Positions 1 through 8,850 are shown, numbered from the stretch's first letter. The stretch is DNA of 64,000 nt from Humibacillus sp. DSM 29435 (GCF_001758225.1 NZ_MAST01000004.1:124001-188000); one strand, 5' to 3'. Numbers and translations are program-made. The notes: a model not told the origin generated them from the sequence alone.

Positions 1-2
1 AC

Positions 3-275
3 TGGGGCAACTTCGCCTTCGCGACCTTCAACGCCGTTCTGGCCGCTTACGCGATCCGCGCATACATCGGGGTGGCTGCGGCCGCCGTCGACATGGGACT
101 GGGATTCGTGAACTGGCTCTACGTCGACGACTCGAAGAAGGCGCGCACTCCCGCTCCTCCAGCGGCCGAGGAGGTGAACTGGGCCGCGATCCTCTACTAC
201 GGCGACCGACGGCTCGCCCGGGATCTGCGGGTTCGGGGTGACCGTCGACGCCGGGTCAAGCATCGTGCGCGTTGA
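3..275 (+). CDS. C-terminal part of an unknown, possibly membrane, protein (cut by window edge)
   Basis: The frame is open from the left edge to a TGA at 273-275, so only about 90 C-terminal residues are visible. The first 40 are hydrophobic and aromatic (e.g. AVLAAYAIRAYIGVAAAAV), which suggests membrane helices. The last 30 are strongly basic and Arg-rich. I recognise no domain. The basic tail could also be out-of-frame reading after the true end, so the C-terminus is not secure. Function unknown. Confidence 0.4.
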   Translation, partial: WGNFAFATFNAVLAAYAIRAYIGVAAAAVDMGLGFVNWLYVDDSKKARTPAPPAAEEVNWAAILYYGDRRLARDLRVRGDRRRRVKHRAR

Positions 276-620
276 GCCACCCCCTCCCTTTCGTCACCGA
301 CGTCGAGATGAGTAAGAGATCGCGCGGAGTCGTCCCCGTCAGGGCGCCAACGACTATCCGCGACCTCTGGAGCCGTGGTCCGATTCGTGCGGCGGTCAGC
401 GTTGGCCGACGACGACCGTGACCAGCACGGACAACGAGGCGACGGATGCCGGCCCGACCTGATGGATCTGGCTTCTGCCCTTACGTGTCGAGGGCGCGCT
501 CGTGGCGCAGCAGCTCTCGCGCAGACGGTCCGTCGAAAGCGGTCGGCTCCCGACGACTTTCGAGCCCGGCTCGCGACCATCGACACGTCCCGAAGCGAGC
601 TGCGGGCCCAGCTGGGGTCG
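276..620. other. Intergenic stretch with no supported gene
   Basis: These 345 bases lie between the end of the edge gene and the 3' end of the lipid kinase. The open frames here have no RBS, no recognisable protein and typical GC-shadow composition (Arg/Ser/Ala-rich). A 10-bp palindrome CCCAGCTGGG at 607-616 lies just beyond the kinase stop and might contribute to termination. I see nothing else. Confidence 0.6.
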
Positions 621-1775
621 TCAGACGTGGCTGACGCGCACCGTGAGCACGCCGGGTCGAACCGTGGCCCGCACCGAGCTCGCCTCGCCGACGACGTCGC
701 CGTCGATCTGCACCGGCACCGGCCGGTCGGTGCGCACGGAGATCTCCTGACAGGTGCGATGGTCGAGCGTGGGGTGGCCCTTGCGCTGACGGGTCGCGAT
801 ACGGGTCGCCACCGGCACCCAACCGACGACGCCGCGCGGTGAGGCGATGACGACATCCAGCTGACCGTCGTCGACGCGGGCGTTCGGCATCAGCACAAGA
901 CCACCCAGCAGGCGGCCGCAGTTGCCGATGACGACCATCCGGGCCCGACGCCGGAAGGGGTCTCCGTTGTCGATCTGCACCCTGGTGCGAAACTCGGGCG
1001 AGACCAGGTGCTTGACGCCCGAGAGCATGTAGGCCGGCCAACCCACCTTGTTCTTGAGGTTCTCGTTGGTGCCGGCCATGATCGCGGCGTCCATCCCGAG
1101 GCCACCCATCACGAGGAAGTGGTAGGTCGTCGTGCCGGGGTGCTCGGGGTCGGCGGGGTCGCCCGGCTCGGTCGCGTCTCGGGTGTCGCCGTCGAGATCG
1201 TGCTCGGGGTCGCCGATGACGAGCTCGCCGACGTCGATGCGACGGTTGCGCCCGGTGATCGCCACGGTCACGGCGGTGTCGATGTTGTCGAAGGGCAGGT
1301 CGAGGTTGCGGGCCAACAGGTTGCCGGTGCCGGCCGGGAGGATGCCCAGGGGAGTGTCGGTGCCGATGAGGCCGGAGGCGACCGAGCGCACCGTGCCGTC
1401 TCCACCGAGGCTGCACACGAGGTCGACCCCGTCGTGCACGGCCTGCCGGGCCTGACCTCGGCCCGGGTCGGCGACGGTCGTCTCGTAGAAGACCGGGTCG
1501 CCCCAGCCGGCCGCGTGACAGCCGGCGGTGATCCGCGCCCGGATCGCCACCAGATCAGCGAACTTGGTGGGGTTGATGATCACCGCCGCGTGCTTGAGGG
1601 CCACCGGTGACGGGTCGTCGTCGGAGCGGAAGTGCTCGCGAGGCGGCCGGGCCTTTCCGCGGCGCAACAGGCCGTGGTAGGCGTCGCCGGAGCTGCGAGA
1701 GAGCAGCACCCCCACGACGATCACGACCAGTACGACGACCGCGACGATGATCCACGGGAGGTGTTCCTTCAGCAC
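621..1775 (-). CDS. Membrane-anchored diacylglycerol/lipid kinase (DagK/YegS/BmrU family)
   Basis: Probably phosphorylates a lipid such as diacylglycerol or a sphingoid-like alcohol with ATP at the inner membrane face. Of 384 residues, 8-26 form one N-terminal transmembrane helix. The DAGK catalytic domain starts near residue 60 and carries the nucleotide-binding GGDGT signature at 124-128, followed by an AGTGN motif. The C-terminal beta-sandwich expected of the family is present. The start is GTG, chosen because a TAGCGT -10 box ends 6 nt upstream (leaderless). The exact lipid substrate cannot be read from sequence. The promoter is back-to-back with that of the DinB gene. Confidence 0.85.
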   Translation of the reverse strand: MLKEHLPWIIVAVVVLVVIVVGVLLSRSSGDAYHGLLRRGKARPPREHFRSDDDPSPVALKHAAVIINPTKFADLVAIRARITAGCHAAGWGDPVFYETTVADPGRGQARQAVHDGVDLVCSLGGDGTVRSVASGLIGTDTPLGILPAGTGNLLARNLDLPFDNIDTAVTVAITGRNRRIDVGELVIGDPEHDLDGDTRDATEPGDPADPEHPGTTTYHFLVMGGLGMDAAIMAGTNENLKNKVGWPAYMLSGVKHLVSPEFRTRVQIDNGDPFRRRARMVVIGNCGRLLGGLVLMPNARVDDGQLDVVIASPRGVVGWVPVATRIATRQRKGHPTLDHRTCQEISVRTDRPVPVQIDGDVVGEASSVRATVRPGVLTVRVSHV

Positions 1776-1781
1776 CTGTGC

Positions 1782-1787
1782 ACGCTA
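1782..1787 (-). promoter_or_regulatory. Leaderless -10 box of the lipid kinase gene
   Basis: TAGCGT on the minus strand, 6 nt before the GTG at 1775. No RBS is visible, so the transcript probably begins at the start codon. Confidence 0.6.
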
Positions 1788-1822
1788 TCCGAGTCAAGGC
1801 GTGCGCCTGTAGTCGGCGGTCG

Positions 1823-1828
1823 TAGGGT
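1823..1828 (+). promoter_or_regulatory. Leaderless -10 box of the DinB-family gene
   Basis: TAGGGT followed by 6 nt and the ATG at 1835. It diverges from the lipid-kinase -10 within a 59-bp gap. Confidence 0.6.
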
Positions 1829-1834
1829 GATCCC

Positions 1835-2386
1835 ATGCCTGCGGCCTCGCGCGTCGACCCCGGCCCCTCCAGCCCTGACGGGTCCGACTGGACCTGGGTG
1901 CTCACCCGGCCCTGCCCCGACTGTGGTTTCGACCCCGACGACATCCGAGGCGACGGCGTGTCGACGATCCTGCGGGATGCCGCTGGTCGCTTCCTGATGG
2001 TGCTGGAGCGGCCCGACGCGGCCGCCCGCCCGGCCGTCGGGGTGTGGTCGCCGCTTGAGTACGCCTGTCATGTGGGTGACGTCTGCGACGTGATGCGCGG
2101 TCGGCTCGAGCAGATCGTCGCCGGTGAGGGCGGGCTCGTTCGTTTTCCCGACTGGAATCAGGACGAGGCGGCCATCGCCGCGCAGTACTGGCGGGCCGAG
2201 CCGGCCCAGGTCGGTGATCGCATCGCCACCGCCTTCGAGCTGGCGGCGCAGGCCTATGCGGCGCCGACGGCCGAGCAGTGGTCGTGGCCCGCCGAACGCA
2301 GCAACGGCTCGACGTTCACCGCCGCCACCCTCAGCCGCTACTTCGTGCACGACATCCACCACCACCTCTGGGACGTGAGCGCATGA
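1835..2386 (+). CDS. DinB-superfamily protein
   Basis: A 183-residue protein of the DinB/YfiT four-helix fold, a superfamily of metal-dependent thiol (often mycothiol or bacillithiol) transferases and related proteins. Visible marks are a CPDCGFD segment near residue 27, a His in the first long helix (EYACHVGD) and the HDIHHHLWDV motif at the C-terminus; together these can supply a three-His metal site. The specific reaction is unknown. It starts leaderless and its stop overlaps the next ATG (ATGA), so the oxidoreductase downstream is translationally coupled. Confidence 0.75.
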   Translation: MPAASRVDPGPSSPDGSDWTWVLTRPCPDCGFDPDDIRGDGVSTILRDAAGRFLMVLERPDAAARPAVGVWSPLEYACHVGDVCDVMRGRLEQIVAGEGGLVRFPDWNQDEAAIAAQYWRAEPAQVGDRIATAFELAAQAYAAPTAEQWSWPAERSNGSTFTAATLSRYFVHDIHHHLWDVSA

Positions 2387-3411
2387 AGCTGCCCGAAACA
2401 ACCACCCCCGACCCCCACGAGGCGCCCGGCATCCGCTGGGGTGTGCTCGGGCCGGGAGGCATCGCGCACACCTTCGCGGATGCCGTCGCCGTCGGCACCG
2501 CATCGACGGTGGTCGCCGTCGGCTCCCGCAGCCTCGACCGGGCGCAGACCTTCGCCGCCGAGTTCGGGATCGACCGGGCCCACGGCAGCTACGAGGCCCT
2601 CGTGGCCGACGAGGGCGTCGATGCCATCTACGTGGCCTCGCCCCACTCCGAACATCACGCTCACGCCCTGCTCGCGATCGGCGCGGGCAAGCCGGTGCTC
2701 GTGGAGAAGGCGTTCGCCCGCAACGCCGCCGAGGCTCGGGAGGTGTTCGCGGCCGCCAACGAGCGGGGTCTGCTCGCCGCCGAGGCGATGTGGAGCCGCC
2801 ACCTGCCGCACTACGACGTCGTGAGACAGGTGGCCGAGTCGGGCCTGATAGGCGAGGTCACGACAGTGTTCGCCGACCACGGCCAGTATCTCTACCCGAA
2901 CGGGCCCGCCAGACTGTCGCAGCCCGAGCTGGCCGGTGGCGCGCTGCTCGACCTCGGTGTCTACCCCGTGTCGTTTGCCGACCACGTGCTCGGCCCGGCC
3001 ACCAGCGTTCACGCCGCAGGCACGCTCACCGACCTCGGCGTCGATGCGACGACGAGCATCATCGTGACCAATGCGGCCGGCGCCCACGGGGTGCTGTCGT
3101 GCACGATGGCCGCGGCTACTCCGTGCACCGCCATCGTCAGCGGCACGGCCGGCCGGCTCGAGCTGAGTGGCACGTTCTACGGGGCGGCATCCGTGCGGCT
3201 CTTCGACCGGGAGCATCACCTCGTCGACGAGCGGCCTGGCGGCTTGGTCGACGGCGTGCGGGGGTTCAGCTACGAGGCGGCCGATTTTGCCCGCTGCCTC
3301 GTGGCCGGCCGACACGAGAGCGCGACGATGCCGTGGGCGGCCACGTTGCGCGTGATGGAGACCATGGACGAGGTTCGGCGGCAGATGGGGCTGCGCTACC
3401 CCGGCGAGTGA
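2383..3411 (+). CDS. Gfo/Idh/MocA-family NAD(P)-dependent oxidoreductase
   Basis: A 342-residue sugar-dehydrogenase-like protein. A Rossmann motif GVLGPGGIA lies near residue 20, the family EKxF variant (VLVEKAFARN) near residue 110, and a GGALLDLGVYP segment matches the catalytic beta-sheet domain. The substrate is unknown; the family oxidises sugars, inositols or aromatic dihydrodiols. The ATG at 2383 was chosen over upstream in-frame starts because it forms a 4-bp ATGA overlap with the DinB gene. It is not linked to the inositol operon at 30-38 kb. Confidence 0.85.
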   Translation: MKLPETTTPDPHEAPGIRWGVLGPGGIAHTFADAVAVGTASTVVAVGSRSLDRAQTFAAEFGIDRAHGSYEALVADEGVDAIYVASPHSEHHAHALLAIGAGKPVLVEKAFARNAAEAREVFAAANERGLLAAEAMWSRHLPHYDVVRQVAESGLIGEVTTVFADHGQYLYPNGPARLSQPELAGGALLDLGVYPVSFADHVLGPATSVHAAGTLTDLGVDATTSIIVTNAAGAHGVLSCTMAAATPCTAIVSGTAGRLELSGTFYGAASVRLFDREHHLVDERPGGLVDGVRGFSYEAADFARCLVAGRHESATMPWAATLRVMETMDEVRRQMGLRYPGE

Positions 3412-3522
3412 GAGTTCCTCGCCCGATGCGGGTGAGGCAGCCCGGCGAGATCGACGACTAGGGTTCTGACGCCTTCACAGGCGGCGAACAGACGGTTCGA
3501 CCCCTGCGGTGAGCTCCCGGAT

Positions 3523-3566
3523 CACAGCCTCATCGACCACAGCCTCATCGACCACAGCCTCATCGT
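3523..3566. repeat. 15-bp tandem repeat, 3 copies
   Basis: The unit CACAGCCTCATCGAC occurs at 3523 and 3538, with a partial third copy at 3553-3565. The array ends next to the zwf stop codon, in the gap between two convergent genes. Confidence 0.9.
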
Positions 3567-3567
3567 G

Positions 3568-5001
3568 TCAGGACCCCATCACGTTCGGGTCGCGCCAGCG
3601 GCGCTCGAAGGGCAGGCGCCAGGTGAAGGGGGCGACCAGCTGGTGGATCTGGTTGGGCCCCCAGGTGCCGGGGTCGTAGGGCCGCACGATCGGCGGCTGC
3701 TCGATCAGGGGCGCCGAGATCTCCCACAGCCGCTCGATGCCCTCGGCCGAGGTGAACAGGGTGCGGTCGCCACGCGCTGCGTCGTAGATCAGCCGCTCGT
3801 AGGCCTCGAGCACGGAGCCGGCCCAGTCGGTCTCCTGCATCGAGAACTGCATCGACAGCTTGTCGAGCTTCATACCGGGCCCGGGCCGCTTCCCGTAGAA
3901 CGACAACGACATCCGTGACTTGTCGGCGAGGTCGAAGGTGAGGTGGTCGGGGCCGTTGTCACCGACCCCCGACTCGGGCGGGAACATCGAGCGGGGCGGC
4001 TCCTTGAACGCGATCGAGATGATGCGGGCCCCCTGGGCCAGCCGCTTGCCCGTGCGCAGGTAGAAGGGCACCCCGGCCCAGCGCCAGTTGTCGACGAAAC
4101 ACTTCAGGGCCACGAAGGTCTCGGTCTGCGAGTCGCTCTTGACCCCGGGCTCGTCGCGATAGCCGACGTACTGACCGCGCACGACGTTGTGCGGCTCGAT
4201 GGGGGTCATCGACCGGAAGACCTTGTTCTTCTCTTCACTGATCGCCCTCGGCTCCAAGGCGGTCGGTGGTTCCATCGCGGTGAACGCGAGCACCTGGAAC
4301 AGGTGCGTCACGACCATGTCGCGGTACGCACCGGTGCCCTCGTAGAAGTCGGCGCGTTGGCTGAGGCCGAGGGTCTCGGGCACGTCGATCTGCACGTGGT
4401 CGATGTGGTTGCGGTGCCAGATCGGCTCGAAGAGGCCGTTGGCAAAGCGAAAGGCGAGGATGTTCTGCGCTGCCTCCTTGCCGAGGAAGTGGTCGATGCG
4501 AAAGATCTGCTCCTCGTCGAACACCTGGTGCAGCTCGGCGTTGAGCTTTCGGGCGCTCGCGAGGTCGGTGCCGAAGGGCTTCTCCATGATGATGCGGCTG
4601 CGCTCGACGAGTCCGGCCTCGCCGAGCTGCTTGACCACCGCGAGCGCGGCCTTCGGCGGCACGCTGAGGTAGTGCAGCCGCCAGGACTCAGGCCCGAGGA
4701 TGGCCTCCGACTCGGCCACCGCGTCACGCAGACCCTGCGGGCCGGCGCCCCCGGGCACCCAGTGGATGCGCTCGGCGAACTCCGTGAGATCGGCCTCGCT
4801 CGGGTTGTGCGGGCTGTGCTCTCGCACCGAGGCGAAGACGATCTCGAGAAACTCGTCTCGGCTCAGGTCGTCGAGCGAGGTCGCGACGACGCGCAGGCCG
4901 TCGATGAGCTGCGACTCGTGCAGGTGCAGCATCCCGGGCAGCAGCTTGCGCCTCGCGAGGTCACCGGTGGCTCCGAACAGAACGACGGTTGTGGCTGGCA
5001 T
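3568..5001 (-). CDS. zwf: Glucose-6-phosphate 1-dehydrogenase
   Basis: Catalyses the first oxidative pentose-phosphate step, glucose-6-phosphate plus NAD(P)+ to 6-phosphogluconolactone, in the cytoplasm. The 477-residue length fits the family. The N-terminal nucleotide-binding GATGDLARRKLLP and the substrate-binding RIDHFLGKE signature (a DHYLGKE variant) are both present. I chose the ATG at 5001 (MPATTVVLFGATGDLA) over the one 18 nt upstream because the protein then begins at the Rossmann strand and an AGGGTG element precedes it. The gene stands alone: no gnd, pgl or opcA is next to it here. Confidence 0.95.
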   Translation of the reverse strand: MPATTVVLFGATGDLARRKLLPGMLHLHESQLIDGLRVVATSLDDLSRDEFLEIVFASVREHSPHNPSEADLTEFAERIHWVPGGAGPQGLRDAVAESEAILGPESWRLHYLSVPPKAALAVVKQLGEAGLVERSRIIMEKPFGTDLASARKLNAELHQVFDEEQIFRIDHFLGKEAAQNILAFRFANGLFEPIWHRNHIDHVQIDVPETLGLSQRADFYEGTGAYRDMVVTHLFQVLAFTAMEPPTALEPRAISEEKNKVFRSMTPIEPHNVVRGQYVGYRDEPGVKSDSQTETFVALKCFVDNWRWAGVPFYLRTGKRLAQGARIISIAFKEPPRSMFPPESGVGDNGPDHLTFDLADKSRMSLSFYGKRPGPGMKLDKLSMQFSMQETDWAGSVLEAYERLIYDAARGDRTLFTSAEGIERLWEISAPLIEQPPIVRPYDPGTWGPNQIHQLVAPFTWRLPFERRWRDPNVMGS

Positions 5002-5084
5002 GGGTTCACCCTGTCGCACTTCGGCGCCCGGTGCGAGGGCTGAGGTGTGCGGTCTCAGGCGCGTGACCGCGCCCGGACTGTGTC

Positions 5085-5119
5085 CGGATACCGCTGCCCC
5101 CGCGGCTTCGCGGCATCCG
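5085..5119 (-). terminator. Probable terminator of the CPYC thioredoxin-like gene
   Basis: Arms CGGATACCGC (5085-5094) and GCGGCATCCG (5110-5119) pair with one mismatch, 27 bases past the stop of the leftward gene. There is no T-run, as is usual in high-GC actinobacteria. Confidence 0.5.
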
Positions 5120-5145
5120 TCTGGTCGCTGCCGGGGTCGCTCGGG

Positions 5146-5997
5146 CTACTTGGTGAGCACGGCCGAGGCCGCCTTGACTCCCGTCGCCGCGCAGACGGCC
5201 GTGGGCTGGCCCCCGTTCTGCGCGCAGACCTGGGCCGTCATGACGTTGATCGCCGGCCCGACGCTCTTGCCGATCGCCGAGGCGGGGTCGAGGATGCCGG
5301 CCATGATCTGGTCGTAGGTCTTGCCCTCGAAGGCGTTCGAGTCGACGGTGGGCCCGGTGGTCGCGCGGGTACCGCCGTAGTTGATCCACGGGATGCTGCC
5401 TTTGGGGTTGTACTTCTGCACCAGCGCGGCATCGTCACCCTCGAGCTTCTGCAGGGGCTGGCCGTTCCGGTCCTGGGTCTCGACGGCCTTGAAGACGAGG
5501 TGGTCACTGGTGAAGCTCGACTTCAGGAACGAGAAGGTCGGGGTGTCGGGCAGCGCGTCGGTGCTGCTGCTCGTCGTCTCGGTGAGCCCACTGAAGGTGC
5601 CGAACCGCGACAGGGCGCCGATGAGGGCCCACCGTTCCACGGCGCAGTAGGGGCAGAACTCGGCGCCGACGTAGAGCACGACGGGCTTGCCGTCGGTCGT
5701 ACGGGCGGTGGCGCCGTCGAGCTTGGTCGGTGCCTGCTGGGCCGTTGGTGCGGGCGCCTTGTCGAGGGTCGCGGCCGGTATCGTCTTCAGCTTCGCCAGG
5801 GCGGCGGCGCCGTTGCCGCCCACCGGGGCGGGCGCCGGCCGGTTCCCGATGACGATGCCGACGGCGACGGCGATCACGATGACGACCACCCCGACGGCGG
5901 CCGCGACCAGCTGGGTGCGCTGACGTTCCTTGCGGGCCTGTGCCTCGCGCACCTCCCTGGCTCGTTGTTTCGCCGCCGTCCTCGTGCTCTTGGCCAT
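5146..5997 (-). CDS. Membrane-anchored thioredoxin-like protein, DUF929 type, with CPYC motif
   Basis: A 283-residue protein with a basic cytoplasmic N-terminus (1-28), one transmembrane helix at about 29-51, and an extracytoplasmic thioredoxin-like domain with the redox motif C115-P-Y-C118. The sequence resembles DUF929 proteins, whose reaction is not established. A thiol-disulfide or metal-handling role at the cell surface is inferred. The ATG lies 3 nt after the DyP peroxidase stop, so it is the last gene of the 8.75-5.15 kb operon. A hairpin at 5085-5119 closes the unit. Confidence 0.75.
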   Translation of the reverse strand: MAKSTRTAAKQRAREVREAQARKERQRTQLVAAAVGVVVIVIAVAVGIVIGNRPAPAPVGGNGAAALAKLKTIPAATLDKAPAPTAQQAPTKLDGATARTTDGKPVVLYVGAEFCPYCAVERWALIGALSRFGTFSGLTETTSSSTDALPDTPTFSFLKSSFTSDHLVFKAVETQDRNGQPLQKLEGDDAALVQKYNPKGSIPWINYGGTRATTGPTVDSNAFEGKTYDQIMAGILDPASAIGKSVGPAINVMTAQVCAQNGGQPTAVCAATGVKAASAVLTK

Positions 5998-6000
5998 GGC

Positions 6001-7305
6001 TCAGGACAGTAGCGCCTGCCCGAGTGTCTCCCCCGCCCCGGCCCCGGGGAGCACCGCGTAGACGCTGCTTCCGATCGGCGTGGTCCAGATGTTCATCAGG
6101 TCGGCCTCGGCCAGCCTCGTCTGGATCGGCACGAACTGGCGAACCGGGTCAGCCTGGAAGGCCACGAAGACCAGACCGGTGTTCGTCCGGGCCGAGCCGA
6201 CCGGCGGGTCGTCGTAGGCGTACGGGGCCCGCAGGATGCGCTCGTGGGGTTGGGCCGGCATCGCCCGCCGCAGGTGCGAGGCGTCGTCGATGACCGGGAA
6301 CCCGAGCGCGTCCTTGGCCTGGAGGTTCGGGTGGTCGGTGGGCTTCGTGCCGGTCAGCGGCGCTCCGTTGTCGAGGCGGCGGCCGATGGCGTTCTCGCGG
6401 GCGACGCGGTCGGCGCGGTCCCAGGTGTCCATGTTCATCGCGATCCGCCGGATCACCATCGACGTGCCCCCGGCGAGGCCCTTCGGGGGCTTCGGGTCGC
6501 CCGCGCCGATCCAGAGCAGCGGGTCGTCGGGCCCGTTCGTAGCCGGTTGCACGGTTCCGTCGATCTGCCCGAACTGGTTGCGGAACGGTAGACCGGCGTC
6601 GGTCGCCGTGAGCGGCTCGCGGAAGCCGCGTTGCACCCAGACCTGGTTGGCCAGCGGGTCGGCACCGACGACCAGCCGTCGGGTGGCGTGGGCCACCGCG
6701 ACGGGGGAGTCGGCTCTGACCTGCAGCACGACATCGGTCTGACGCCAGGCCTGGTCGAGCCGGTCGATACTGAACCGCGGCAGCGGGGCCAGCCAGGAGG
6801 GTGCGTGTGCCCTCAGGTCGGCAGCCGCATAGAAGCCGGGGCCGACCCCCACCGTCACCGTGAGCCGCGACGGCACCTGCGCCAGCTCGGCCTCGAGGTC
6901 GGTCAGCGGGCCGCGGGCCGCCATCAGCCGTTCGATGTCGTCGGTCCACACGCCCATCAGCCGCCTACACGTGTCGCGGTCGGCGCCCTTCGGCAGGTCG
7001 AGGCCGACGAACGCGGCGAAGGGCTGCGGATCGGTGACCACACCGGCCTGACGGGCGCCACGGAAGGCGACCGTGGCCGCGTCGGTGGGTTCAGACCCTG
7101 CCGCTGCCGGCCGGGTCGTGGCGACGGTCGATGAGCCGTTGGAGCCCACCTGGCAGCTCGAGACCGCGGCGGTTGCCGCGACACCGGCTGCTGCGACGAG
7201 ACCGCCGCGCAGCACCGCCCGCCGGCCGGGGCCGTGACCGGCCCCGGCCGGCGGGGTGACAGCCTGTTCGTCACTCCCGGGCCGCCGGGGTGGGTGGGGG
7301 ACCAT
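6001..7305 (-). CDS. Tat-exported DyP-type haem peroxidase (EfeB-like)
   Basis: A 434-residue dye-decolourising-type peroxidase that uses haem and H2O2; EfeB-like members act in iron uptake or oxidise bulky substrates outside the membrane. The N-terminus carries twin arginines in a GRRAVLRGG context near residue 29, then a hydrophobic segment ending SSC, a Tat signal with a possible lipobox. The family GxxDG motif appears as FGQIDGT, and the C-terminal DDASHLRRAMP segment carries the expected proximal haem His. The ATG overlaps the stop of the PCuAC gene (TGATG), so the two are coupled. No EfeO or EfeU lies nearby, unlike standard efe operons; the partner here is a copper chaperone. Confidence 0.88.
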   Translation of the reverse strand: MVPHPPRRPGSDEQAVTPPAGAGHGPGRRAVLRGGLVAAAGVAATAAVSSCQVGSNGSSTVATTRPAAAGSEPTDAATVAFRGARQAGVVTDPQPFAAFVGLDLPKGADRDTCRRLMGVWTDDIERLMAARGPLTDLEAELAQVPSRLTVTVGVGPGFYAAADLRAHAPSWLAPLPRFSIDRLDQAWRQTDVVLQVRADSPVAVAHATRRLVVGADPLANQVWVQRGFREPLTATDAGLPFRNQFGQIDGTVQPATNGPDDPLLWIGAGDPKPPKGLAGGTSMVIRRIAMNMDTWDRADRVARENAIGRRLDNGAPLTGTKPTDHPNLQAKDALGFPVIDDASHLRRAMPAQPHERILRAPYAYDDPPVGSARTNTGLVFVAFQADPVRQFVPIQTRLAEADLMNIWTTPIGSSVYAVLPGAGAGETLGQALLS

Positions 7306-7934
7306 CACTTGGTGGCAGCCGGCGCGGTGCTGGTCATGCCGGTCATGCCCGGGACGGCCGGTGCGTAGGTCTCCTGCGCTCCGGCGAACGAGCGCACCGG
7401 AACCGACCAGGCGAACGTCGTGCCATCGGTGGCGACCATGTTCAGGGCCACCTTCTGGCCGTTGGCCAGCGGGCCTGACACCTCCATCAGCATGATGTGG
7501 TCGCCGCCCGGGTTCAGGGAGAGGTTGCCCCCTGCCGGGATGAGGAAGCCACCTTTCTTCTCGGTCATCTTCATCGTGCCGTCGGTCTGCTTCTCCATCG
7601 TGTGCAACGCGACCATGCCGGCCTTGTCGCTGGTGCCCTTGACGAGGGTGACCGGCACGGAGGAGTGGTTGGTGATGGTGCCGAAGGCGGCCGTCATGCC
7701 CGAGCCGGCCTTGACCCAGCCGGAGTCGAGGGTAACCTCGGCTTTCGGGGCCGCGGCAGCAGGGGCGGTGGACGAGGCGCCGGAGCCGGCTGGGGCGGTG
7801 TCGGCGGCGCTCGTCGAGGTGCCGCAGCCCGAGAGGGCGAACGCGCAACCCACCACTGCGACGGTGGCGGTCAGGCGTGCCCTGGGGGAGATGGCAGACA
7901 GGGTGACGTGGGTGAACAGCGTGGAGCGAGACAT
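7305..7934 (-). CDS. PCuAC-family copper chaperone lipoprotein
   Basis: A 209-residue extracytoplasmic copper(I)-binding protein; family members deliver copper, for example to cytochrome oxidase. The signal peptide ends in lipobox LSGC (Cys about 37), followed by an Ala/Thr/Ser-rich linker. The domain shows His and Met ligands in LHTMEKQTDGTMKM and GGDHIML, matching the PCuAC metal-site spacing. The C-terminus carries a short Met-rich tail (VPGMTGMTS). The start was chosen by its GAAGGA RBS. It is translationally coupled to the DyP peroxidase. About 154 bp separate it from the upstream membrane gene, so it may also have its own promoter. Confidence 0.85.
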   Translation of the reverse strand: MSRSTLFTHVTLSAISPRARLTATVAVVGCAFALSGCGTSTSAADTAPAGSGASSTAPAAAAPKAEVTLDSGWVKAGSGMTAAFGTITNHSSVPVTLVKGTSDKAGMVALHTMEKQTDGTMKMTEKKGGFLIPAGGNLSLNPGGDHIMLMEVSGPLANGQKVALNMVATDGTTFAWSVPVRSFAGAQETYAPAVPGMTGMTSTAPAATK

Positions 7935-8088
7935 GGGTGTTCCTTCAGGGTCGGCTGGACGTTCCGGGGGTTGCGTTCGCGAGGCCACCAACGACGCAGA
8001 CGACGCAGACGCGGCAGCGGGGCTGGCCGGCTGACAGCGGGTCGAGGATGGGCTGGCGTGACTGACTCGGGTGGCAAGGGCCACTCGG

Positions 8089-8754
8089 TCAGAGGGCAGC
8101 CCCCGGAGGGCCACGTCGGGGAACGACGAGCAGCAGGTGCCGGTGCGGTCGCGCCGAGACGGTGATGACCAGACCCGGGCGCGGACGGGCGAACCGCACC
8201 GGGGCAAGCAGGCGGGGCAACACGGCAGCCAGCACGCGCCACAGCACGGCCTCGCCGCGACCGAGCAGGTAGGCCAGCACGGTGACGGCCACCACGTGCG
8301 AGAGCACCATCGAGAGGGACAGGGTGTTCATCCCCGGCATCCCCGGCATGCCCGCCATGCCCGCCACGCTGCTCGCCATGCTGCTCGCGGTGTCCGGTGC
8401 GGTCACCGCCTCACACGTCGCGGCTCCTGCCTGGGCGTGCCCGAGGTGGGGGCTCGTCGCCAGGCACCCGGCGACCGACGCAACGGAGGCCGGCACCGCG
8501 TGGCCCAGGGCCGACATGAGCAGATGGCCGACGACCTGGGCGGCGCCCAACCCGAGCAGAAGGCGAGGCGTGGTGACGCGCTTGGCCGACGAGAGCAAGG
8601 CCACCGGCCAGCAGGCTCCGGCGAGCAGGGCCAGGGCCGGCAGCGACACCTCACCCCCGCCGAGGGCGTGCGCCCCGGTGGTGATCATCACGCAGGCCGT
8701 CACGAAGACGAGCGCGCGCAACAGACGCGTCGCGCCTGCTCCCGCCTCGATCAC
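8089..8754 (-). CDS. Multi-pass membrane protein with a Met-rich GMPGMPGM loop
   Basis: A 221-residue protein with about four or five hydrophobic helices. Between two of them, near residues 130-143, is a Met-rich run (AGMAGMPGMPGMN) like copper-binding loops, with nearby His and Cys (HLGHAQAGAATCEA). I do not recognise a named family. As first gene of the unit with PCuAC, DyP and the CPYC protein, a role in copper handling at the membrane is inferred. The GTG start was chosen because TAGGAT ends 6 nt upstream (leaderless). Confidence 0.7.
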   Translation of the reverse strand: MIEAGAGATRLLRALVFVTACVMITTGAHALGGGEVSLPALALLAGACWPVALLSSAKRVTTPRLLLGLGAAQVVGHLLMSALGHAVPASVASVAGCLATSPHLGHAQAGAATCEAVTAPDTASSMASSVAGMAGMPGMPGMNTLSLSMVLSHVVAVTVLAYLLGRGEAVLWRVLAAVLPRLLAPVRFARPRPGLVITVSARPHRHLLLVVPRRGPPGAAL

Positions 8755-8760
8755 CGTTCC

Positions 8761-8766
8761 ATCCTA
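8761..8766 (-). promoter_or_regulatory. Leaderless -10 box of the Met-rich membrane protein gene
   Basis: TAGGAT on the minus strand, then 6 nt, then GTG at 8754. It probably drives the whole leftward envelope operon. Confidence 0.6.
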
Positions 8767-8786
8767 AGGACTCAGCGGCATCCGGG

Positions 8787-8850
8787 CCTCGGCGGACTCG
8801 GTGGACTCGGTGGACTCAGCCAGCTCGGCGGCCTCGGCGGGCTCAGCGGG
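8787..8850. repeat. 9-bp imperfect tandem repeat (CTCGGYGGA-like), about 7 copies
   Basis: Successive 9-bp units of CTCGGCGGA / CTCGGTGGA type fill the gap and reach the last codons of the ABC-F gene, whose stop is at 8843-8845. Confidence 0.8.

Noticed and set aside
7306-7848. 181-residue N-terminal extension of the DyP peroxidase frame
   Set aside because: Overlaps the PCuAC gene; the Tat signal begins right after the ATG at 7305.
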